A stretch of DNA of 64,000 nucleotides from Rhodobacter sp. (GTDB taxonomy: Bacteria > Pseudomonadota > Alphaproteobacteria > Rhodobacterales > Rhodobacteraceae), in contig JAIXUH010000014.1 of the NCBI GenBank assembly GCA_027484145.1, positions 1 to 64,000 of the forward strand, read 5' to 3'. The notes under the pieces were generated by a model that ran no database searches, was not told the DNA's origin, and worked only from the letters and a program-made list of their open reading frames with translations. Below, piece after piece: positions 1 to 8,643 of this stretch. The number at the start of each line of letters is the position of its first letter. Position 1 is the first letter of the stretch. The position numbers and the translations under genes are program-made.

Positions 1-202
1 GCCGGACGCTGCGCAGTCCGCAAAGCTCCGCGCCAGCCCCCGTTGCCCAACCCGCCCAAATGGGCAAAACTCAAACCCGGAGTCTCGCTCACGCTGGATA
101 AAAGATGGGGGCAACGTCAGATAATAGATAGGATGGCTATCATCTGCATCGACCGGGTATGCCTGCATAGGATTCTGACGGTTTTGATCAGTGCAGGGGT
201 GG
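1..202. other. Left-edge stretch without a supported gene
   Basis: This stretch lies downstream of the leftward amidohydrolase gene. A GTG at 90-92 on the minus strand opens a reading frame that stays open to the window edge (about 30 codons), so the start of another leftward gene is possible but not demonstrable. A short inverted repeat (GCCCA, 2-nt gap, TGGGC) sits at 54-65. I see no convincing terminator or RNA gene. Confidence 0.3.
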
Positions 203-1444
203 TTATGCGAACTGGTCGGCGTTTACCGCCGGGGGGGTTGTGCGGGCCACGACCTTGCCGTCCGAAATCACGACCTTGCGGACAGGGCGCAGGCGCAGTG
301 CCTCGATCGGGGTGGCGCAATCCAGCACCACAAGGCTGCCACGGGCCCCCGGACGCAGGCCAAAGTCCAGCCCCATCACCTGTGCTGGTGCCTCGGTGAT
401 CATCTGGAAGGCGCGGTTCATCTGCTCGGTCCCGGTCATCAGCGCAACATGCAGGCCCATATGCGCCACATCCAACATGTCGCCCGACCCAAGCGGATAC
501 CACGGGTCCATCACGCAATCTTGCCCGAAGGCCACGTTCACCCCCGCAGCCAGCAATTCGGGAACACGGGTCATGCCGCGCCGTTTGGGGTAGGTATCGG
601 CACGGCCCTGCAGGGTGATGTTGATCAGCGGGTTGGCAATCGCCGCCACCCGCGCCTCGGCGATCAGCGGAATAAGTTTGGACACATAGTAATTGTCCAT
701 CGAATGCATCGACGTCAGGTGCGAGCCTGCAACCCGGCCCTGCAGGCCAAAGGCGATGGTTTCGGCGGCCAGCGTCTCGATATGGCGCGAGAGGGGATCG
801 TCGGTTTCATCACAATGCAGATCGACCATCAGGCCCCGTTCGGCGGCAATGCGGCAGGCTGTGCGCACGGCGGCGGCCCCATCGGCCATGGTGCGTTCGC
901 CATGCGGGATGCCGCCGACAATATCGACGCCTGCGTCCAGCGCACGGATCACCTGCGCCTCGGCCCCTGCCGCACGGAACCAGCCGTCTTGCGGAAATGC
1001 AACGAGTTGCAGATCCATCTTGCCCTTGATCGTTTCGCGCACTTCCAGCAGGGCCTCGACGGTGCGAAAGCTTTTGTCCGTCACGTCCACATGACTGCGG
1101 ATCGCCAGCACGCCTTTGCCCATCGCTTCGCGGCAATACGTCAGCGCGCGGGACACGATTTCATCGCGGGTTTGCAGGGTCTTCAACTCTCCCCAGAGCG
1201 CGATGCCTTCCAGCAGCGTACCCGATGCGTTCACGCGCGGTGTGCCATAGGATAGCGTCGCATCCATGTGGAAGTGGCAGTCAATCAGCGGCGGGCTGAC
1301 CAGCTTGCCGGTGGCGTCGATCACCTCGCGCGCGGGGGCAGTGATGCCGGGTTCTACCGCAGCAATCCGCCCGGCCGAGATGGCGATGTCTGCCTGCGTG
1401 CCGTCGGGCAGAAGCCCGCCCTTAACGATCAGTTCGAATGTCAT
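203..1444 (-). CDS. CodA-like amidohydrolase (cytosine deaminase family)
   Basis: A 413-aa metal-dependent amidohydrolase that probably deaminates or hydrolyses a nucleobase-like ring in the cytosol. The order of motifs follows E. coli CodA closely: HFHMD metal site, SGTLLEGI, SHVDV, VAFPQ, HCDETDD with the catalytic Glu, SHLTSMHS, a QGRADTYPKRRG segment and FGQDCVMDPWYPLG. CodA has two adjacent Asp in the last motif; here the second, which contacts the exocyclic amine, is Cys and the preceding His is Gln. The substrate may therefore not be cytosine. The ATG at 1444 forms an ATGA overlap with the deacetylase stop, which decides the start; the frame is open further upstream but only as antisense-like sequence inside that gene. 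It is the last gene of the ABC importer operon. The family is confident, the substrate unknown. Confidence 0.9.
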   Translation of the reverse strand: MTFELIVKGGLLPDGTQADIAISAGRIAAVEPGITAPAREVIDATGKLVSPPLIDCHFHMDATLSYGTPRVNASGTLLEGIALWGELKTLQTRDEIVSRALTYCREAMGKGVLAIRSHVDVTDKSFRTVEALLEVRETIKGKMDLQLVAFPQDGWFRAAGAEAQVIRALDAGVDIVGGIPHGERTMADGAAAVRTACRIAAERGLMVDLHCDETDDPLSRHIETLAAETIAFGLQGRVAGSHLTSMHSMDNYYVSKLIPLIAEARVAAIANPLINITLQGRADTYPKRRGMTRVPELLAAGVNVAFGQDCVMDPWYPLGSGDMLDVAHMGLHVALMTGTEQMNRAFQMITEAPAQVMGLDFGLRPGARGSLVVLDCATPIEALRLRPVRKVVISDGKVVARTTPPAVNADQFA

Positions 1445-2301
1445 GTCTGCCGCTCTTGATAGGCCGGGAAGGATACTGTGCGCAGTTGACCTGCCCGGCG
1501 CAAGCCTTCGGCGTGATCGGCGATTTCGCCCAAGGTGGCAAACCATGCTCCCGAGGTCAGCGCGGTTTCCAGCCAGCGTTCCACCACCTGCCAGCGGGCG
1601 CGTCGCCCGGTCAGGAACGGGTGCCAAACGGCGTGCCAAAGACCGCCGTCCTGCTTTGCCGCCTCGAATTCCTCGAAGAACGGGGCCAACCCCTCCGATG
1701 GCCCGCGCACGGGCATCATATAGCCGATTTCGGCGTAATGGGCGAAGGGGGGCCAGTCGTCGATGCCCCAATGGGTGGGAACTTCGATCAGGGTTCGGCC
1801 CTGCCCAAGATCCAGCGCATAAGGTTCATCATCGGCCATCATCGAACTGTCGTAGGTGAACCCCCGGTCGGCGATCAAAGCGGGCGTGTCGTTGGTCAAC
1901 AGGTACACTGGCGCGCGATACCCCTTTGGCCGGTAGCCTGCAAAAGCGGCGATGGCATCCAGCGCGCGGTCAAGGTCTTCGGCCTGCTCTGACAGGGTGC
2001 GGGCCAAGGGGTTTTCATGAATCCAGCCATGGCAGCCGATTTCGTGCCCGCCCGCAAGAATTGCTTCCACGGCCTCCGGATAGGTTTTCACGCACCAGCC
2101 CGGAATGAAAAAGGTCTGGCGCAGACCAAGTCGGCGATAGGTTTCCAGAATGCGCGGCACACCAACAGTAGGGCCATACTGGCCCATGGAGATGGCATAG
2201 GGCCGTTTCCACCCCGCGGGGTCGGAGGCGTGAATCAGACTATCGGCATCCATGTCAAAGGTGATGGCAGCGGCAAAGGGGGCGCGGTTGGGCCAATCCA
2301 T
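1441..2301 (-). CDS. Polysaccharide deacetylase-family protein (PuuE/allantoinase-like)
   Basis: A 286-aa NodB-fold hydrolase. The ITFDMDAD segment near residue 15, the HEIGCHGWIHE metal-binding segment near residue 87 and GYRAPVY are typical of the cytosolic branch that includes PuuE allantoinase and imidase-like enzymes. This branch opens cyclic amides or removes acyl groups from small molecules and is not known for acting on chitin. There is no signal peptide, which supports an intracellular small-molecule substrate. It starts 4 bp after the ATPase stop and overlaps the CodA-like gene by ATGA. The pair is therefore probably translated together and may act successively on the compound brought in by the transporter. 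The exact reaction is not visible. Confidence 0.85.
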   Translation of the reverse strand: MDWPNRAPFAAAITFDMDADSLIHASDPAGWKRPYAISMGQYGPTVGVPRILETYRRLGLRQTFFIPGWCVKTYPEAVEAILAGGHEIGCHGWIHENPLARTLSEQAEDLDRALDAIAAFAGYRPKGYRAPVYLLTNDTPALIADRGFTYDSSMMADDEPYALDLGQGRTLIEVPTHWGIDDWPPFAHYAEIGYMMPVRGPSEGLAPFFEEFEAAKQDGGLWHAVWHPFLTGRRARWQVVERWLETALTSGAWFATLGEIADHAEGLRRAGQLRTVSFPAYQERQT

Positions 2302-2305
2302 TGCC

Positions 2306-3349
2306 TCAGCCCATCACATGAACGCGGGCGGGGTCCCATGAAAGCCAGAACTCTTGCCCGCTTTCCGCCTGCAAGTCGGACAACTGGCTTTCGCTGACCT
2401 GCGCCTTCCATTCCGCGCCATCGGGCGTTTCGAAATAGCAGATGATCCCGGTGCCGGCGAATTCCTCGGACAGAAAGGCCGCCCGGATTGCAGCGCCTGC
2501 CGGGCGGTCGCGGCTGACCGTCACCCGGTCGGCGGCCACGACGATTTCTGCCGGGCCATCTGGTGCGCCGACCGGAACGCTGCCTTGTGGCGACTGCATT
2601 ACCCCGGCCTGCACCTGCCCCGCCAGAATGTTGTTGCGGCCCACAAACTCGGCCACGAACCGGCTGCGTGGGCCACGGAAGATTTCCTGCGGGCGGCCGA
2701 TCTGTTCGATCTGACCGTGGCCCATGATCACCACGCGGTCGGCCATGGCAAAGGCCTCGGATTGCGAATGGGTGACATAGACAAAGGTGATGCCCAGTTC
2801 CTTTTGCAACCGGGTCAGCACACCCTGCATACGGATCACCAGATGCGCATCCAAGGCCGACAGCGGTTCATCGAGCAGCAGCATCTGCGGTTCAGTGACC
2901 AGACTGCGCGCCAGTGCCACGCGCTGCCGTTGTCCACCCGAAAGCTGATCGATACGGCGGTGTTCGAACCCTTTCAGCTGCATCCGATCCAGCCACAGCA
3001 TGGCGCGGTCACGCCGTTCTTTGGTGCCGATCCCGCGCATGCGCAGGCCAAACTCCACATTTTCGACAACACTCAGGAACGGGAACAGCGCCAGCGATTG
3101 CCACACCAGCGGCGTGTCGCGGTGATGGGGCGGCACGTCGTTCATCACCTTGCCCTCGATGGTGATGGCACCGGACGTGGGTTGTTCCAACCCGGCAAGC
3201 ATCCGCAAGGTCGTGGTCTTGCCGCAGCCCGAAGGCCCCATCAGCGCAAGAAACTCGCCCCGGTGAATGTCCAGATCCAGCGATTTGACGGCAACATAGG
3301 TGCCAAACGCCTTGTGAACGGCGCGGAACTGGACAAGCGGCTCAGCCAT
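2306..3349 (-). CDS. ABC transporter ATPase, polyamine/PotA type
   Basis: A 347-aa ATP-binding subunit of an importer. Walker A is GPSGCGKTT near residue 38, the signature is [15 protein letters not shown] and Walker B is [13 protein letters not shown]. After the catalytic core there is a C-terminal TOBE-like beta region of roughly 110 residues, usual for the PotA/FbpC/MalK group. It would power the two permeases encoded just upstream. The start overlaps the preceding permease gene by 8 bp, indicating translational coupling. PotA-type substrates include polyamines, and related systems carry other small cationic or amide compounds. The linked deaminase and deacetylase suggest a substrate other than plain putrescine, but this is inference. 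Confidence 0.93.
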   Translation of the reverse strand: MAEPLVQFRAVHKAFGTYVAVKSLDLDIHRGEFLALMGPSGCGKTTTLRMLAGLEQPTSGAITIEGKVMNDVPPHHRDTPLVWQSLALFPFLSVVENVEFGLRMRGIGTKERRDRAMLWLDRMQLKGFEHRRIDQLSGGQRQRVALARSLVTEPQMLLLDEPLSALDAHLVIRMQGVLTRLQKELGITFVYVTHSQSEAFAMADRVVIMGHGQIEQIGRPQEIFRGPRSRFVAEFVGRNNILAGQVQAGVMQSPQGSVPVGAPDGPAEIVVAADRVTVSRDRPAGAAIRAAFLSEEFAGTGIICYFETPDGAEWKAQVSESQLSDLQAESGQEFWLSWDPARVHVMG

Positions 3350-4124
3350 TGCGGCGCCTCCGAAAGATCATGAACTGGGCAGCAACCACAAGGCTCATCG
3401 ACGTCAGAAAGACCACGGTGCCGATGGCGTTGATCTGCGGATCGACATTGCCTTGCAGAATTTCAAGGATCAGCACCGGAACTGTGCGGTTCAGGCCAGA
3501 CACGAACCACGCCACAACGAATTCGTCAAAGCTGACGGCGGCAGTCAGGCACAAAGCCGAAACAATGGCAGGCGCACAGAACGGCAGGATGACATAGCGC
3601 ATCGCCGTCCATGGCCCTGCACCAAGGTTCCACGCGGCAGATTCAAGCGACGGGTCCATCTGTGACAGCCGCAGGCGGCAGATGGCCATCGCAAAGGGCG
3701 TAGCCAGCACAACATGCGCAATGATGATGCCGGTCAGGGTGCCGGAAAGCCCGACCTGCGACAGCCACGCCAACATGGCCAGGCCCAGAATCACCAGCGG
3801 CAGCGTGGGCGGCAGCAAGGCCAATGCGAGGTAAGCCTGCTTGAACCGAAAGCCATAGCGGAAATCGGTATAGGCGGTGGCAAAGCCGATGAAGGTGGCA
3901 ATGACCGATGTCACGCCGGCCACGATCAGCGAATTGCTGATCGCTTCCCAGACCTCGGGGCGGCTGAAGGCGCGGGCATACCAGTCGGTGGTGAAATGGC
4001 CCAAGGGCAGCGTGGGAAAGCGGTCGGAGTTGAACGAAAACACCACGCTGGCCGCAATCGGCGCAAAGACAAAGGTGAACAGCGCCGCCAGATAGATCCA
4101 GCCCAAAGCCCCCAGCGCCTTCAT
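3342..4124 (-). CDS. ABC transporter permease, PotC type
   Basis: A 260-aa inner-membrane permease. The N-terminal segment (LGWIYLAALFTFVFAPIAA) is followed by an SFNSDRFP periplasmic loop, several further membrane helices, and an EAA-type cytoplasmic loop around residue 170 (SAAWNLGAGPWTAMRYVILP), which docks on the ATPase. I chose the ATG at 4124 because it makes an ATGA overlap with the upstream permease stop. An upstream extension in frame is arginine-rich, lies inside that gene and is not credible. With its partner permease it forms the transmembrane channel of the importer. Size and topology match PotC/YdcV proteins. Confidence 0.92.
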   Translation of the reverse strand: MKALGALGWIYLAALFTFVFAPIAASVVFSFNSDRFPTLPLGHFTTDWYARAFSRPEVWEAISNSLIVAGVTSVIATFIGFATAYTDFRYGFRFKQAYLALALLPPTLPLVILGLAMLAWLSQVGLSGTLTGIIIAHVVLATPFAMAICRLRLSQMDPSLESAAWNLGAGPWTAMRYVILPFCAPAIVSALCLTAAVSFDEFVVAWFVSGLNRTVPVLILEILQGNVDPQINAIGTVVFLTSMSLVVAAQFMIFRRRRNG

Positions 4125-4969
4125 CCGCGCCTCCCGTAGGCGGCTTTCAGGGCAGCCGTCGCCACTGCAAACAGGGTCAGGATCATCACGATCGCCACCA
4201 CGGCGGCGCGGGGCCATTGTTGGCCGGATTTCGTTGTGTCAATAATCAGGATGGTCAGGGTCGGCGGCTTTGATCCGCCCAAATAGAACGGGCTGACGAA
4301 ATCACCAAAGGTCATGATGAAGGCAAAGACCGCACCCAGTACCAGCCCGGTCTTTGCCGCCGGAATGATGACAGACCCCAGCACGCGCAACGGCGCGGCA
4401 CCCAGATTTCCCGCCGCTTCGATCAGGTTCTTGTCGATAGCGGCAAGGCTCCATGTCTGGAAGATCACCACCAAAGGCAAGACCAGCGTCAGATAGCCGA
4501 CCATGGCGCCAAACCCGGAATTGAGCATGGTAAAGGGCCCAAGGCCCGCTGCCCCCAGCACCGCATTGACGGGCCCGCTTTCGGCCAAGATCACCTGCCA
4601 GGCATAGGCCCGCACCAGAAATGAGGTGAAGAAAGGTACGATCAGGCACAGCAGCGCAAACCTGCGGGCGCTTTCCGACAGGCGGAACGACAGGAACAGA
4701 GAGGCCGGAAAGGCAATGACCGTGGCCAGAACCCCCGCCAGTGCCGCCCGGCCAAGCGTCAGCCAATAAGCATCCCAGAACGCACCGCGCCCCAGCATCC
4801 GCGACCAGTTGTCAAAGACAAAGGCCGGCTCCATCCGATAGTTCTTGACCAGCCAAAAGCTCATCGCGGCCATGAATGCCAGCGGCACCACAAAGAACAA
4901 CCCCTGCCAGACCAAAAGCGGCAGGCGCCAGAGGATGGGGTAAAGGTCAAGCTTGCGGGATGTGATCAT
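4121..4969 (-). CDS. ABC transporter permease, PotB type
   Basis: A 282-aa inner-membrane permease. The N-terminus carries a short cytoplasmic stretch and a strong first helix (LLVWQGLFFVVPLAFMAAM). The EAA loop reads EAAGNLGAAPLRVLGSVIIP near residue 195 and is followed by the GDFVSPFYLGG segment conserved in PotB-type permeases. It lies between the binding-protein gene and its partner permease, overlapping the latter by ATGA, and pairs with it in the membrane. The gap of 44 bp to the binding-protein gene is short enough for a single transcript, with the binding protein first and probably most expressed. Confidence 0.92.
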   Translation of the reverse strand: MITSRKLDLYPILWRLPLLVWQGLFFVVPLAFMAAMSFWLVKNYRMEPAFVFDNWSRMLGRGAFWDAYWLTLGRAALAGVLATVIAFPASLFLSFRLSESARRFALLCLIVPFFTSFLVRAYAWQVILAESGPVNAVLGAAGLGPFTMLNSGFGAMVGYLTLVLPLVVIFQTWSLAAIDKNLIEAAGNLGAAPLRVLGSVIIPAAKTGLVLGAVFAFIMTFGDFVSPFYLGGSKPPTLTILIIDTTKSGQQWPRAAVVAIVMILTLFAVATAALKAAYGRRG

Positions 4970-5013
4970 GGGGGTTGGCGGGCCGCCCAGTCAAGGCCGC
5001 CCGCACCATCCTG

Positions 5014-6141
5014 TCAGGCAGACTTGTAGTCTGACCAGAAGTCGTTCCAGTCCTCAAGCGTCTGCTGTTTTGGCGTGTCGCGATAGAAGATGCGCCCTTC
5101 GCGGAACAGCTTGATCGGGTCGTTGTCGGCGCCTTCGATCAGGCCCGACCGCTTTGCCTCGTCCGGGTTTGCAGCTTGAATGGCCTTCCAGCCCGATTTC
5201 GTCGGCGAGAGGCCCGGATAGGCGGCCATCTGGATCGATTTTACCTGACCTTCTGGCGACAGCATGTAGGAGATGAACTTGTTGATGATCTCATGTTTGC
5301 TGGTGCCCGCACCGATGGAATAGCTTTCTGTCCACTGGATGCCGCCCTCTTCGGGGATCACGCTGTCCACCTTGGCACCGTCCTTGGCCAGCACGCCGGT
5401 GATCCAGTCACCGATGCCCACCATGGCCAGCATTTCGCCGTTCTTCAGGCTGCTGAAGGTTCCGCCGTAATCGAAATAGCCCCCAACCTGCGGCTTCAGA
5501 CTAAGCGTTTTCTCTTTCACGGCCTCCCATGCCGCAGAGTCGATGTCCCATGGCGTTGGCGACTTGTTGCCATTCAAAAGCGAGATCTGGCCGAGGGTAG
5601 GCAGATGCCAATCAAAATGGCCAACCTTGCCTGCGACCTTTGGGTTCCAATAGGCATTGTAGCTCATCGCCTCTTCGCGGGTCAGCGCGTCGGTGTTGTA
5701 GCTGACGCCCAAAAGGCCATAGCGCACCATGACCGACCACAGCGTGTCATCCGTCCAGTGGCCGGGGAACTTCTGGAACTCGGGGTAGAAATCGTCGAAC
5801 GGGTACAGCGACGGGTCCATCTTCTCGATGTAGCCCGCCGCGTTCAGCTGTTGCACGAATTCCGCATCCGACAGGATCAGGTCATAGGTGCCGGGGGGCG
5901 ACTGGCTGATCAGCGCCAGCATGTTGTCGCCACCCGCGTAATACTTGGGCACGAACTTCACGTTGTTTGCGGCCTCGAACTCGGCAACGATATCGGGCTC
6001 GGCGTGGCCATACCAGGCCAGCATGTTGATCTGCGTTGCTTCTTGCGCCCAAGCGCGGTTCAGCATCGGCGCGGCAAGAAGGGCCGTTGCCCCACCTTGC
6101 AAAAGACGACGGCGGGTCAGGTGAAGGCGGCTTTCGGTCAT
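5014..6141 (-). CDS. Periplasmic substrate-binding protein, PotD-like, Tat-exported
   Basis: A 375-aa extracellular solute-binding protein. The N-terminus has a twin-arginine signal (TRRRLLQGG followed by a hydrophobic Ala/Leu run and AWA-Q cleavage region), so it is probably exported folded through Tat. The mature part begins with INMLAWYGHAEPD and contains PGTYDLILSD, LLGVSYNTDAL and GIGDWITGVL segments typical of the spermidine/putrescine-binding family. It would deliver the ligand to the permease pair encoded downstream. It is the first gene of the leftward operon; the 113 bp between it and the LysR gene should hold the operon promoter. The ligand cannot be deduced from sequence alone. 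Confidence 0.92.
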   Translation of the reverse strand: MTESRLHLTRRRLLQGGATALLAAPMLNRAWAQEATQINMLAWYGHAEPDIVAEFEAANNVKFVPKYYAGGDNMLALISQSPPGTYDLILSDAEFVQQLNAAGYIEKMDPSLYPFDDFYPEFQKFPGHWTDDTLWSVMVRYGLLGVSYNTDALTREEAMSYNAYWNPKVAGKVGHFDWHLPTLGQISLLNGNKSPTPWDIDSAAWEAVKEKTLSLKPQVGGYFDYGGTFSSLKNGEMLAMVGIGDWITGVLAKDGAKVDSVIPEEGGIQWTESYSIGAGTSKHEIINKFISYMLSPEGQVKSIQMAAYPGLSPTKSGWKAIQAANPDEAKRSGLIEGADNDPIKLFREGRIFYRDTPKQQTLEDWNDFWSDYKSA

Positions 6142-6254
6142 CTGGCATCCCCTGTTGCAGTGGCAGGGGTCGATTCGCCCCGGCCTTGACCAACTCTAGG
6201 ACCGTTTTTGCCAGTTGCGGAAATTTGGTATGCGTATGCACCTATAAAATCCAC

Positions 6255-7133
6255 TTATGCCGGCGTCCCCTGTCCGGCCAGCGTGATCTGCTGCATCAGC
6301 CATTGCGCCAACCCGTGCCCAGCCTTGGACAGGCGCACATGCTTGTAGAACATTCCGATCCGCAACGGCGCAATCGGCGGGAACCCCTCTGCCGCCGTGC
6401 CGACGCGCATCCCGGGCACAAGCGTCGCCGGTGTCAGCGCCGATACACCGATGCCGCCAAGAATGGCCGCCTGAATGCCGGCCACGTCCGTAGAGACCAG
6501 CCGCGTGGTCCAGCTGATGCGACGGGTCCGCAAACTGTCGCGCATCCTGTCGGCGTATTCGCAAGGGTCCGGGTGGCGCACAAGCGGCAGGGTTGTCTTG
6601 CGGTCCCACCGGTAACCGTCGGCCAAAGCCCAGATTGGGGTGATCGTTGCGGCATTGACCAGATAAGCCTCATCCTGTGTCGGGGCGATCCCGACCGCCA
6701 TGTCGATCTTGTCCGCCGCCAGCATCTGCCTCAGATCGCGCGACAGGCGGCTTTCAACTTCGATCCGCACATCCGGGTGGCTGGCGGCAAAACGGGTGAT
6801 CGCGGCCAGCAGGAAGGCGTTTGAAAAATCGGTGGGCAGGCCAACCTTGATCCAGCCCGACAGCGCCTCGTCAACATAATGCGCCACGATGTCGTCGTTC
6901 AGGCGCAGGATTTGCCGGGCATAGGGCCCAAGGGCCACCCCGCTGTCCGTCAGCCGGATCTGGCGGCCCTCGGTATTGATCAACTGGGTGCGCAAAAGGT
7001 CTTCCAGCCGCCGAATCTGCAGGCTGATCGCTGGCTGTGTCCGTCCAAGGGCCTCGGCGGCGCGGGTATAGCTGCCAAGATCAACAACCGTGACAAAGGT
7101 GCGCAATAGATCCGTCGGGACATTGGTCAGCAT
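6255..7133 (-). CDS. LysR-family transcriptional regulator
   Basis: A 292-aa LysR-type regulator. The N-terminal winged helix-turn-helix spans about residues 8-65 (LLRTFVTVVDLGSYTRAAEALGRTQPAISLQ region) and is followed by a linker helix and a periplasmic-binding-like effector domain (residues 90-290). It is divergent from the BtpA/phosphoribosyltransferase/PRPP synthetase genes across about 100 bp that contain a LysR-box-like inverted repeat. It also lies directly upstream of the leftward importer operon on the same strand. It may therefore control both the salvage genes and the importer. The inducer is unknown. A GAAGGG ribosome-binding sequence precedes the ATG. Confidence 0.92.
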   Translation of the reverse strand: MLTNVPTDLLRTFVTVVDLGSYTRAAEALGRTQPAISLQIRRLEDLLRTQLINTEGRQIRLTDSGVALGPYARQILRLNDDIVAHYVDEALSGWIKVGLPTDFSNAFLLAAITRFAASHPDVRIEVESRLSRDLRQMLAADKIDMAVGIAPTQDEAYLVNAATITPIWALADGYRWDRKTTLPLVRHPDPCEYADRMRDSLRTRRISWTTRLVSTDVAGIQAAILGGIGVSALTPATLVPGMRVGTAAEGFPPIAPLRIGMFYKHVRLSKAGHGLAQWLMQQITLAGQGTPA

Positions 7134-7147
7134 CGGCGCGCGCCCTT

Positions 7148-7164
7148 CATAACAAAGCCTTATG
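7148..7164. promoter_or_regulatory. LysR-box-like inverted repeat
   Basis: A perfect CATAA-N7-TTATG inverted repeat contains the T-N11-A core (T7150, A7162) expected for LysR-type operators. It lies in the divergent intergenic region, 15 bp upstream of the LysR start and about 70 bp upstream of the BtpA gene. That position suits autorepression and activation of the salvage genes. This is sequence inspection only; no promoter elements of good quality were recognised next to it. Confidence 0.5.
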
Positions 7165-7234
7165 TAAGCATTGTAATTATCAATTTCGAAAATCTCAAAG
7201 CCCTTCCTATTCCTGAGTCAACAAGGAGAGCCCG

Positions 7235-7981
7235 ATGGACCGCAGCGCCTTTCACCGCCTGTTCAAATCGCCCGGCCCCGTGGTGACGCCGGTGATCCAT
7301 GTTACCGATCTTGCGCAGACACTGACCAATATCGGCCATGCCGTGCGCCTTGGGGCACCGGGTATCTTTCTGATCAACCATGATTTTCCGGTTGAGCCAT
7401 TCTTGCCGATCCTGCGCGCGGTTCGGGCCGAATGTCCCGATGTCTGGCTGGGGGTGAACTTTCTGGCCCAGCCCGGCCGGGTGGCCTTTCCGATCCTTGG
7501 CCGATTGCAGACCGAAGGCTGCCAGATCGACGCCTATTGGGCCGACGATGCCTGCATGGACGAACGCCAATCCACCCAGACCGAGGCCGAATCAATTGCG
7601 GCGATCCGCGCGGCCAGTGGCTGGCAAGGGATGTATTTTGGCGGGGTCTGCTTCAAAAAGCAGCGCCCGGTGGACCCGGCCTTGAATGAATACTCGGCCC
7701 GGCTTGCACTTCCATTCATGGATATTGTCACCACCTCGGGCGTGGCAACTGGGCAGGCAACCGATCTGACCAAGATCACAGATTTTCGCCGTGGCCTTGG
7801 CGCCGCACCCCTTGCCATCGCCTCGGGCGTGACCCCGGAAAATGCCCACCACTATGCGGCTGACGTGGACTGTTTCCTTGTTGCCACCGGAATCAACCGG
7901 CCCGGCGATTTCTACAACATCGACCCGGCACGGCTGTCTGCCCTGCTTGACCTGACCCGAGCTTATGGAGCCCCGAAATGA
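7235..7981 (+). CDS. BtpA-family (SgcQ-like) TIM-barrel protein
   Basis: A 248-aa protein with the alternating beta/alpha rhythm of a TIM barrel. Short conserved-looking segments are PGIFLINHDFP, WLGVNFLAQP, WADDACMDE and, near the C-terminus, IASGVTPENA and DCFLVATGI, which resemble BtpA/SgcQ proteins. BtpA was named for photosystem I accumulation in cyanobacteria, but most bacterial members sit in sugar or nucleobase gene sets and have no proven reaction. Here it is first in a three-gene set with a phosphoribosyltransferase and a PRPP synthetase, and overlaps the former by ATGA. A role in nucleoside or phosphoribosyl metabolism is more likely than photosynthesis. AAGGAG lies 8 bp before the ATG. 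Confidence 0.7.
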   Translation: MDRSAFHRLFKSPGPVVTPVIHVTDLAQTLTNIGHAVRLGAPGIFLINHDFPVEPFLPILRAVRAECPDVWLGVNFLAQPGRVAFPILGRLQTEGCQIDAYWADDACMDERQSTQTEAESIAAIRAASGWQGMYFGGVCFKKQRPVDPALNEYSARLALPFMDIVTTSGVATGQATDLTKITDFRRGLGAAPLAIASGVTPENAHHYAADVDCFLVATGINRPGDFYNIDPARLSALLDLTRAYGAPK

Positions 7982-8616
7982 CCGACGCAAAAGGCCCCCG
8001 TGACGACCGCTGGTATCTGTCGCTGATGTCGCCCAACACCAAGGGCCCCAAATTCGCATGGCTGGACCCAACTTCGATCTATATCAACGCTGCGGCGTTT
8101 GCCGACCTGCTGGACGACCTGATCGCCGATCTGAAAGGGGTCGAGTTCGACGTTGTGGGCGGCTGCGATGCTATGGGCTTTGTGCTTGGCGCGGGATTGG
8201 CGGCAAGAACCGGGCGTGGCTTTCTGCCGGTGCGCAAGGCAGGCAAGCTGTGCGTTGATACTGACCGCGTCAGCTTTACCAACTATTCCGGCAAGACGCA
8301 GGATATGGAAATGCGCCAGCCCGCCTTTGCCAGTGGCACACGGGTTCTTCTGGCCGACCAGTGGATTCAGACCGGCGGCACGATGGAAGCTGCGATCCAA
8401 CTGGTCGAACGGCAAGGCGGCACGGTTGCGGGGCTAGTGACCATCGCCATGGAAAACTGCGACGCAACAGACGCCTTCGCCGCGCGCTTTCCCGTTGTAA
8501 CCGCCGTGGTGCCGGGCAGCCGCTGGCAAACGGAATGCAATGCGCAAGACCTTTCCAGCTTCCGCGACTATCGGCCCGAGCGGACCTTCCCCACCGCTGG
8601 TCGCACCGCCGCCTGA
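7978..8616 (+). CDS. Adenine phosphoribosyltransferase-like protein
   Basis: A 212-aa type I phosphoribosyltransferase, which would join a free base to PRPP to give a nucleotide. The segment GCDAMGFVLGAGLAARTG followed by FLPVRKAGKL corresponds to the base-binding and flexible regions of APRT. The PRPP loop reads LLADQWIQTGGT, near residue 125, where APRT usually has an acidic pair before TGGT. The second acidic residue is replaced by Gln-Trp, so base specificity or metal binding may differ from APRT. It is translationally coupled (ATGA) to the BtpA gene and 27 bp ahead of a PRPP synthetase gene, which could supply its co-substrate. Confidence 0.8.
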   Translation: MTDAKGPRDDRWYLSLMSPNTKGPKFAWLDPTSIYINAAAFADLLDDLIADLKGVEFDVVGGCDAMGFVLGAGLAARTGRGFLPVRKAGKLCVDTDRVSFTNYSGKTQDMEMRQPAFASGTRVLLADQWIQTGGTMEAAIQLVERQGGTVAGLVTIAMENCDATDAFAARFPVVTAVVPGSRWQTECNAQDLSSFRDYRPERTFPTAGRTAA

Positions 8617-8643
8617 ATAGGGCCAGCTTTGGGGGAGATGACT

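Noticed and set aside
1445-1771. N-terminal extension of the CodA-like protein
   Set aside because: The frame is open but Arg/Gly-rich and lies antisense-like inside the deacetylase gene; the ATGA overlap start gives the family-length protein.
5176-6189. Long rightward frame opposite the first binding protein
   Set aside because: His/Arg-rich antisense shadow with no family features, while the minus-strand frame is a textbook binding protein.
6227-6242. GGTATGCGTATGCACC as an operator for the first importer
   Set aside because: Only partly symmetrical whichever centre is chosen; too weak to report as a site.
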